Below the pieces are notes generated by a model. The model searched no databases. It saw nothing but the letters and a program-made list of their open reading frames with translations, and had not been told where the DNA came from. A stretch of 7,056 nucleotides of DNA from an uncultured Bacilli bacterium. GTDB lineage: Bacteria > Bacillota_I > Bacilli_A > RF39 > UBA660. The translations under genes and the position numbers were made by a program. Shown one piece after another: positions 1 to 5,060 of the stretch (the stretch's first letter is position 1; the number at the start of each line of letters is the position of its first letter). The stretch lies in assembly GCA_934141615.1 (NCBI GenBank), contig CAKPCM010000045.1:1-7056 (forward strand), written 5' to 3'.

Positions 1-58
1 TATTTATACTTTTATCTTCTTTTTTAAACACGTTTTTTATTTTGTCAAATAATCCCAT
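1..58 (-). CDS. N-terminus of a gene leaving the window, FtsY-like (partial)
   Basis: Only the first 19 codons are present, reading MGLFDKIKNVFKKEDKSIN, and the gene runs off the left edge. The ATG (58-56) overlaps by one base the TAA stop of the upstream 342-residue gene (TAATG). A GGGAG ribosome binding site lies at 68-72 with 9 bases of spacing, so this is a real coupled start. The short hydrophobic-basic amphipathic opening followed by a charged lysine/glutamate stretch is typical of FtsY, the signal-recognition-particle receptor GTPase that docks ribosomes at the membrane. That assignment is by resemblance of the opening only. The GTPase domain lies outside the window, and SepF-like or unrelated small proteins can begin in a similar way. 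Confidence 0.55.
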   Translation of the reverse strand, partial: MGLFDKIKNVFKKEDKSIN

Positions 59-1086
59 TACATTTTTCTCCCTTCCATATTTTTTGATGATTTTTCACTA
101 AACTTAAGTGCTATTTTTCCGGATGCTAAATCTAAAATTATCTTATCAGCATCATATCCATCATGCGTTCTTCTTTTTATAATGCCCGTAATTGGACTTA
201 AATCCTTAAAAGCGTATTCTTCTTCATCACTAACTATGTCTGATGCTCTATTGTTTAAAACTATGTAACTATATAATACTTTTGCCATATCATCGTTACT
301 AATGTTAATCAATTCACCTTCTTTATTATAGCAACTAAAAGGTCCATCACTACTTACTATTTCCTTAAGCATTTTTACGTCTTTTAAATCTCCTATAATG
401 TTTTTCTTTTTATACTCATTATAATCAAATAACATACTAAATAAATTTATGTTTTCTTTATATTTTTCTGGTTTTTGAGGTTCAAATAAATCAAATATAC
501 TACTACTTTTCCTTTTTCTTTTATACATATCATTTTTACTAACATCTTTTAGTGAATTATTAATATCATCTATTTTCTTTAAATCATTAATATCCTTATT
601 TTCCATATAAACTTCTTTTAATAAATAAGATATATTTAAAAATATTTTTAATTTAAAACTATCGCTTAAGTTTTCATCTTGAAATAACAAATTAAACAAA
701 CCTACATAATCATATTCCGAAATAAAAAATAAATCGTTAAGTCTTCTATTTATTGCCATTTTATTTTCTTTATCTTTAAATATAGCATCAAAATTTCTAA
801 CTATAATGTTACTAATTAAGCCCACTCCATTCGTACTATTTACATGATTTATTTTTTTATATAACTCAAAATCATCATTTATTTTATTTAACTCTTTGCT
901 TAAAATTCCAAGTCTTTTTACATCTTCCTTATCATTTGATTTAATTAAACTAAAAAATTCCTTATCTTTTTCTAAGAATTCTATAGATGATGAAATTATT
1001 GCTTTATCATCATTATTAGAAAATAAATTATCATAATTATCTCTTACAACTTCAAGTATTTTAAGTAGCATATCATTAAATATCAT
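58..1086 (-). CDS. Hypothetical charged, mostly helical protein, 342 residues
   Basis: I do not recognise this protein. It has no signal peptide, no convincing membrane segment and no catalytic motif I can name, so it is probably cytoplasmic. It is rich in Lys, Asp, Glu, Asn and Ser and reads as alpha-helical over residues 1-185. A basic cluster (KRKRK, about 189-193) is followed by a Ser-rich, Pro-containing linker (about 194-208). The C-terminal part (about 210-330) looks like a second compact region containing SSDGPFSCYNKEGELI and an acidic SDEEE stretch. The ATG start is supported by AGGAAAAGGA at 1095-1104 with 8 bases of spacing and by a good promoter just upstream. It is the first gene of its operon and couples by TAATG to an FtsY-like gene, which hints at, but does not prove, a role near the membrane or in secretion. 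Intact codon structure, its own promoter and SD signal argue that it is a real gene; it is likely lineage-restricted. Confidence 0.85.
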   Translation of the reverse strand: MIFNDMLLKILEVVRDNYDNLFSNNDDKAIISSSIEFLEKDKEFFSLIKSNDKEDVKRLGILSKELNKINDDFELYKKINHVNSTNGVGLISNIIVRNFDAIFKDKENKMAINRRLNDLFFISEYDYVGLFNLLFQDENLSDSFKLKIFLNISYLLKEVYMENKDINDLKKIDDINNSLKDVSKNDMYKRKRKSSSIFDLFEPQKPEKYKENINLFSMLFDYNEYKKKNIIGDLKDVKMLKEIVSSDGPFSCYNKEGELINISNDDMAKVLYSYIVLNNRASDIVSDEEEYAFKDLSPITGIIKRRTHDGYDADKIILDLASGKIALKFSEKSSKNMEGRKM

Positions 1087-1115
1087 ATTATCATTCCTTT
1101 TCCTCTAACATAAAC

Positions 1116-1144
1116 ATTATACCAAACAATGGACAAACGTGCAA
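1116..1144 (-). promoter_or_regulatory. Sigma-A-type promoter for the 342-residue gene
   Basis: On the minus strand a perfect TATAAT (-10) lies at 1121-1116, preceded by TGG, which makes an extended -10 (TGnTATAAT). Seventeen bases upstream is TTGCAC (1144-1139), a weak -35 sharing only the TTG with consensus; the extended -10 could compensate. The predicted start near 1109 gives a leader of about 23 bases that carries the SD. The element overlaps the opposing rnjA promoter. Confidence 0.6.
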
Positions 1145-1158
1145 AAAAATAGTATAAT
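1130..1158 (+). promoter_or_regulatory. Sigma-A-type promoter for rnjA
   Basis: TGGACA (-35, 5 of 6 consensus) at 1130-1135 and a perfect TATAAT (-10) at 1153-1158 are separated by exactly 17 bases. Transcription would start near 1165, leaving a leader of about 50 bases. Its -35 lies inside the spacer of the divergent minus-strand promoter, so the two probably cannot be occupied by polymerase at the same time. Confidence 0.75.
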
Positions 1159-1195
1159 CTTATAGTTAATTCTTTTTTAATTATTAAATAAATGA

Positions 1196-1201
1196 AAGGA
1201 G
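1196..1201 (+). promoter_or_regulatory. Ribosome binding site of rnjA, unusually distant
   Basis: AAGGAG at 1196-1201 is the only Shine-Dalgarno-like stretch before the rnjA ATG, but it sits 13 bases away rather than the usual 5-9. No other start rescues the spacing: an in-frame TAA stands at 1212-1214 directly before the ATG, and the next ATG is residue 26, past conserved sequence. An 8-codon reading frame (ATG at 1192, TGA at 1216-1218) encloses this site and overlaps the rnjA start as ATGA, so re-initiation could contribute. That small frame has no SD of its own. Confidence 0.6.
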
Positions 1202-1214
1202 ATTATAAATATAA

Positions 1215-2894
1215 ATGAAAATTTTTGATAACAATCGTGCAGAAACATTTGTAGTAGCGCTTGGGGGACTTGGCGAAGTTGGAAAAAATATGTACGCTAT
1301 TATGCACGATGATGAAATTATTGTTATTGATGCAGGAGTAATGTTTCCTAAAGATGAATTAATGGGAATTGATTACGTTATTCCTGACTTTACTTTTTTA
1401 AAAAAGAATGAAGATAAGATTAAAGCACTTTTTATAACCCATGGACATGAGGACCATATAGGTGCTATCGCATTCTTACTTCAAAGTGTTAATATACCAG
1501 TTATATATGCGCCTAATCAGGCTTGCGGATTAATTAAAAGAAAATTATTAGATAGGAACGTTAGCTACGACAACTTAAAAGTATATAACGAGGATACAAA
1601 GGTTAAATTTAAACATTTTACGGTGGAGTTTTTTGCAACTACCCACTCTATTCCAGATTCACATGGAATTATTATTTCAACACCAAACGGTAAAATTGTT
1701 GAAACTGGAGATTTTAAGTTTGATTTAACACCAATTGGTCCTATGAGTGATATACATAAGATGTCTGATACTGGAAAAAGTGGTGTAAAGCTTTTAATGA
1801 GCGAATCAACAAATGCCTTATCACCAGGCTTTTCAGCTAGTGAATCTAAAGTTGAAGAAGAATTACAAGAAATATTTGAAAAGAAAAAAGGAAGAATAAT
1901 TGTTGCAACATTTGCATCTAACATATATAGATTAAAACACATCGTTGAAACTTGTAAAAAGAACAATCGTAAGATCGCTTTATTTGGTAGAAGTATGGAA
2001 AACAATATCGAAATATCAATAGAAGGCGGATACATCAAAGATGATAAGATATTTGTTTCACCTGATGTTGCAAACACTCTTCCTCCTGAAGAAGTATGCC
2101 TTTTATGTACTGGGTCACAAGGAGAACCACTTGCAGCTTTATCTAGAATAGCAAACGGAACTCATAAACAAATTAAACTTAGACCTACGGATACGGTTAT
2201 CTTCTCTTCTAATCCAATTCCTGGTAATAACGCGTCAGTTGCTAAGACGATTAACCAGTTATATTTACAAGGTGTTGAAGTCTTTGTTAACAATGCTGAA
2301 AATGAAATTCATACATCAGGACACGGAAACCAAGAAGAATTAAAATTAATGATTAGATTAATTGATCCAGAATACTTTATGCCAATACATGGCGAATATA
2401 GAATGCTTAAAGCTCATCAAGACTTAGCAATAGACTGTGATATTCCAAAAGAAAAAACTTTCTTACTTGCTAATGGTGATGTTTTAGCACTAGGAAAAGA
2501 CTATGTAAAAAAAGCTGGTAACATTACCGCGGATGATATATACGTTGATGGTAACAGAATTGGTGACATTGGAAACGTTGTAATACGTGATAGAAAAATA
2601 ATGGCTAATGATGGTATTTTAGTTGCTATTTCAAACATTAACATGGAAGAACATAAACTTTTAGGAAAAGTTAATATAACAACTAGAGGTTTTGTCTTAG
2701 TAAATGAAAATGAAGAACTACTAAAAGACATAGAAGAAGTAGTTACAAACACAATAAATAAAGAATTAACTTGCAAAAACGTTAACTACGGAGAACTAAA
2801 AAGCCAAATAATCGCTGAATTACTACCATTCATATATGAAAAAACAGGTAGAAGACCAATTATTATGCCAGTTTTATTAGACGTAAAAAAATAG
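1215..2894 (+). CDS. rnjA: Ribonuclease J (J1 type)
   Basis: This is a metallo-beta-lactamase/beta-CASP ribonuclease. RNase J acts in the cytoplasm as a 5'-to-3' exonuclease and endonuclease in bulk mRNA decay and rRNA/small RNA maturation, and is the main decay enzyme in many bacteria without RNase E. At 559 residues it matches full length for the family. Visible zinc ligands and motifs: HGHEDH with H76, H78, D80 and H81; H144 in ATTHSIPDSHG; D166 in ETGDF; H392 in PIHGEYR. The beta-CASP RNA-phosphate pocket shows SESTN (196-200), FASNIYR (233-239) and HTSGHG (366-371). The C-terminal domain (about 450-559) ends in the conserved TGRRPIIMPVLLDV region. The intact HGHEDHIGA motif marks the active J1 type, since J2-type paralogues often lose these ligands. 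The gene is monocistronic, with its own promoter and a terminator shared with the convergent histidine kinase gene. The start is forced by a TAA codon immediately upstream in frame. Confidence 0.97.
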   Translation: MKIFDNNRAETFVVALGGLGEVGKNMYAIMHDDEIIVIDAGVMFPKDELMGIDYVIPDFTFLKKNEDKIKALFITHGHEDHIGAIAFLLQSVNIPVIYAPNQACGLIKRKLLDRNVSYDNLKVYNEDTKVKFKHFTVEFFATTHSIPDSHGIIISTPNGKIVETGDFKFDLTPIGPMSDIHKMSDTGKSGVKLLMSESTNALSPGFSASESKVEEELQEIFEKKKGRIIVATFASNIYRLKHIVETCKKNNRKIALFGRSMENNIEISIEGGYIKDDKIFVSPDVANTLPPEEVCLLCTGSQGEPLAALSRIANGTHKQIKLRPTDTVIFSSNPIPGNNASVAKTINQLYLQGVEVFVNNAENEIHTSGHGNQEELKLMIRLIDPEYFMPIHGEYRMLKAHQDLAIDCDIPKEKTFLLANGDVLALGKDYVKKAGNITADDIYVDGNRIGDIGNVVIRDRKIMANDGILVAISNINMEEHKLLGKVNITTRGFVLVNENEELLKDIEEVVTNTINKELTCKNVNYGELKSQIIAELLPFIYEKTGRRPIIMPVLLDVKK

Positions 2895-2918
2895 GAAAAT
2901 CATTTTCCTATTTTTTTA
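2884..2918. terminator. Bidirectional terminator, perfect palindrome containing two stop codons
   Basis: Bases 2884-2900 and 2902-2918 are perfectly complementary around C2901. The core is TAGGAAAAT / ATTTTCCTA, flanked by an A-tract on the left and a T-tract on the right, so each strand gives a hairpin followed by U residues. It serves rnjA from the left and the histidine kinase gene from the right. The rnjA stop TAG (2892-2894) pairs exactly with the reverse complement of the kinase stop TAG (2910-2908). Confidence 0.9.
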
Positions 2919-4377
2919 TTTTGATCGTAAACTTAACACCATCACTTGTATTTTTAACAAAACATTCTCCGTTATGTAGGTCAACTACTACTTTTACTAT
3001 CGTAAGGCCAAGACCAGTTCCCTTTTTATTTCTGGTACTTTTATCTTTGTAATATGAATTAAATATATTTTCCATATCACTTTCTTTTATGGTATCACCA
3101 CTATTATATACCTCATAATAAAAGCATTCATCTTTTACATACGTTTTAACAACTATTCTTTTATCACCCTTAGTAAACTTAATTGCATTAGTAAGTAAGT
3201 TTTCAATTACCTTCGTAAACTCTCTTTTATCTACGAATAATTCTGCTTCTTTGCAAAGCTTTAAAGTAACGTTTGCACCTTTATTTTTAATATCAACATC
3301 TAACTTATCTATTTCATTTTTTATAATGGTATTTATATCTACCATTTCTTTATTTAATTTTATGTTTCCACTTTCTAGTTTTGAAAGTTCTAAAAACTCA
3401 TGAACTAAATCGCTAAGACGTTCAGCTTCACTAATCATAACATTTAAATTCTTTTTATCCTCTTCGTCTTTAGCCTCAGATAACATAAGCTGACTATACC
3501 CAGATATTATCGTAAGAGGAGTTTTAAATTCATGAGAAATATTAGCGATTAACTTCTTTCTAGCATTTTCTTGTTTTTCTTTCTCAATTAAATCCTCTTT
3601 AAGCTTAATATTAGCCTTCTCAAGCTCTTTTATATTATCCTCTAGCCTTTTACTCATTATGTTTACATTGTTAAATAAATCGCCTAATTCATCGTTTGTA
3701 GTAACGTTTATTTTTTTGTTAAACTTAAGAGCTGTAATATCATCAGTTACTTCTTTTATTTCATTTATCTTTTTACTAAATAATTTAGATATAAAGTATG
3801 AAAGAACTAAAAGAATTAAAAGGGTTATTAAAGATGTTAGAAAAATTACTATCGTAGTTGTCTTAGCATCTTTTTTTATTGATTCAATTGAAGTTGATAT
3901 AATTGCATAACCATCATTTGTTTTGCCTACAAGATGAAGATCATAACCATTTTTCTTGTAGTTATTAAGAACTATTATCTTACTTTTAGAATCATCTAAA
4001 GAATTTAATAAAACAAGGTCAAGATCAGTAAAACGATTATTCATTCTATCTGAAAATATAGTATATAATATGTTCAAATTAGAATCCATTATCTTAACTT
4101 TAATACCATTACTATTAGCATCATAAATAACATCAGTAATACGATCATCATTTTTAGTTTTTAAAATATTAGAATATACGCTTTTTAACTCTTTCTTTTC
4201 TAATGCTAAATATATATCATTAATAGATATTCTAACTATTAATAAATTAATGATTATATTTAAAATTATGAATAAAACTGCTCCTATAAAGATCTTATAT
4301 TTTATTGATACTCTTTTTTTACTTGACAAAGATGTAACCTGTTCCACTAGCTGTTTTAATGTATTTTTTATCTTCAT
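2908..4377 (-). CDS. Membrane sensor histidine kinase of a two-component system
   Basis: It senses an extracellular or membrane signal, autophosphorylates and passes phosphate to the response regulator encoded just upstream. Domains in order (numbered from the ATG at 4377): a short cytoplasmic tail; membrane helix 1 (about 27-49); an external sensor region of about 120 residues; membrane helix 2 (about 173-196); HAMP (about 197-250) running into a coiled coil; HisKA with phospho-acceptor H282 in ISHEFKTPLT; and an ATPase domain with N-box ENLLTNAIKF (N393, N397) and G2 box GTGLGL (453-458). The G1 box reads NSGDTI where DxGxG is usual; similar NSG variants occur in VanS-like Firmicutes kinases, so activity is likely. 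The gene overlaps the regulator gene by 59 bases. TTG at 4380 precedes the ATG directly, and a later TTG at 4329 (11-base overlap) is an alternative start; none has a strong SD, so translation is probably coupled. The ligand is not deducible. Confidence 0.93.
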   Translation of the reverse strand: MKIKNTLKQLVEQVTSLSSKKRVSIKYKIFIGAVLFIILNIIINLLIVRISINDIYLALEKKELKSVYSNILKTKNDDRITDVIYDANSNGIKVKIMDSNLNILYTIFSDRMNNRFTDLDLVLLNSLDDSKSKIIVLNNYKKNGYDLHLVGKTNDGYAIISTSIESIKKDAKTTTIVIFLTSLITLLILLVLSYFISKLFSKKINEIKEVTDDITALKFNKKINVTTNDELGDLFNNVNIMSKRLEDNIKELEKANIKLKEDLIEKEKQENARKKLIANISHEFKTPLTIISGYSQLMLSEAKDEEDKKNLNVMISEAERLSDLVHEFLELSKLESGNIKLNKEMVDINTIIKNEIDKLDVDIKNKGANVTLKLCKEAELFVDKREFTKVIENLLTNAIKFTKGDKRIVVKTYVKDECFYYEVYNSGDTIKESDMENIFNSYYKDKSTRNKKGTGLGLTIVKVVVDLHNGECFVKNTSDGVKFTIKIKK

Positions 4378-4963
4378 CAACTTTTCTTCTTATTCTTTTT
4401 ATATTAGTATCAACAACACGATCATCACCAAAGTAATCTATTCCCCAAACCCTATTTAATATTTGGTCACGAGTTAATATGATATTAGGATTAGAAAAGA
4501 AATATTCTAGTATCAAATACTCTTTTTTAGTAAGTTCTATTAATCTTCCATTTTTTCTTACTGCACGCTGCTCTTTAACTAATTCTAACTCATTATCACT
4601 ATCTAAATTAATTAGTTTTTTTATTCTAAGAAGTAAAACATCTAGATTAAATGGTTTTGTAATGTAATCATTTGCTCCCACTTCTAATCCTTCTATTTCA
4701 TCTTCATCTTCCGCTTTAGCAGTTAACATAATAATTGGAACATCACTTATTTCTCTTATTTTTTTTGTCGCAGAAACTCCATCCATTTCTGGCATCATAA
4801 CATCCATCAAAATAAGGTCTATACCATCTTTATTTTTGGTAAATATATCAAGTCCTTTTTTACCATTTTCTGCTTCAATACAAGCAATATCAAACTTACT
4901 TAAATACTTTTTAATTATTGTTCTAATCCCCACTTCATCTTCTACTATTAGTACTTTAAGCAT
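4319..4963 (-). CDS. OmpR/PhoB-family response regulator
   Basis: This is a DNA-binding transcription factor switched by phosphorylation from the downstream kinase. The receiver domain (1-118) has the acidic pocket E8/D9, phospho-acceptor D54 in LILMDVMMPEMDG, switch T81 in MLTAKAED and K103 in YITKPF. After a short linker, a winged-helix DNA-binding domain (about 128-214) shows LTKKEYLILEYF, the recognition-helix region DDRVVDTNIKRIRRKV and the terminal wing ASGTGYIF. At 214 residues it is at the short end of the family, with a compact linker, and is otherwise canonical. The ATG has a perfect AGGAGG at 4971-4976 with 7 bases of spacing. Transcription comes from a perfect consensus promoter at 4991-5019, and the kinase gene follows with overlap. 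No neighbouring gene is an obvious target such as a transporter or cell-wall enzyme, so the regulon cannot be assigned here. Confidence 0.96.
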   Translation of the reverse strand: MLKVLIVEDEVGIRTIIKKYLSKFDIACIEAENGKKGLDIFTKNKDGIDLILMDVMMPEMDGVSATKKIREISDVPIIMLTAKAEDEDEIEGLEVGANDYITKPFNLDVLLLRIKKLINLDSDNELELVKEQRAVRKNGRLIELTKKEYLILEYFFSNPNIILTRDQILNRVWGIDYFGDDRVVDTNIKRIRRKVDEDKKYIKTASGTGYIFVK

Positions 4964-4990
4964 ATAAATACCTCCTAATATTTATATATT

Positions 4991-5019
4991 ATTATAATGG
5001 TTTGTTTAAAATGTGTCAA
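4991..5019 (-). promoter_or_regulatory. Perfect consensus promoter of the two-component operon
   Basis: On the minus strand TTGACA (5019-5014) and TATAAT (4996-4991) are separated by exactly 17 bases, matching sigma-A consensus at every position. The start point would be near 4984, giving a leader of about 20 bases with AGGAGG. It lies just downstream of the terminator of the preceding gene, so the two-component operon is transcribed separately. Confidence 0.88.
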
Positions 5020-5027
5020 AATATGTA
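5008..5027. promoter_or_regulatory. Possible tandem operator over the -35 box
   Basis: Two adjacent 10-base units, AAAATGTGTC and AAAATATGTA (plus-strand reading), agree at 8 of 10 positions and cover the -35 of the two-component promoter. OmpR-family regulators commonly bind direct repeats with 10-11 base period, so autoregulation is conceivable. The region is AT-rich and there are only two copies, so chance similarity is a serious alternative. Confidence 0.25.
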
Positions 5028-5060
5028 AGAAAAAAGAAATAGCAAAAAACTATTTCTCTT
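5027..5060 (-). terminator. Rho-independent terminator after the isomerase-GDPD gene
   Basis: On the minus strand AGAAATAG (5057-5050) and CTATTTCT (5042-5035) pair across a 7-base loop, followed by a T-rich tail. Flanking A and T residues extend the stem to about 13 pairs with one G-U. The TAG stop of the gene (5052-5050) is the last triplet of the ascending arm. Confidence 0.8.

Noticed and set aside
1159..1195. Possible riboswitch or structured leader before rnjA
   Set aside because: The leader is only about 50 bases and AT-rich, with only weak A-T pairing (TTAATT against AATTA) and no GC-bearing stem.
1565..2077. Minus-strand open frame of 170 codons inside rnjA
   Set aside because: It is antisense to the conserved core of RNase J, has no ribosome binding site or promoter of note, and its composition is a mirror of the real gene.
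2501..2776. Minus-strand open frame of 91 codons inside the 3' part of rnjA
   Set aside because: It lies entirely antisense to the conserved C-terminal region of RNase J; the hydrophobic, Ser-rich product is what reversed AT-rich coding DNA gives by chance.
3659..3910. Plus-strand 83-codon frame with hydrophobic product, candidate small membrane protein
   Set aside because: It is antisense to the HAMP and membrane helix 2 region of the kinase; the hydrophobicity is not supported by an SD or promoter.
4250..4459. Plus-strand 69-codon frame across the kinase-regulator overlap
   Set aside because: No ribosome binding site, antisense to two well-supported genes.
4479..4667. Plus-strand 62-codon frame antisense to the response regulator
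   Set aside because: Shadow of conserved regulator codons, no start signals.
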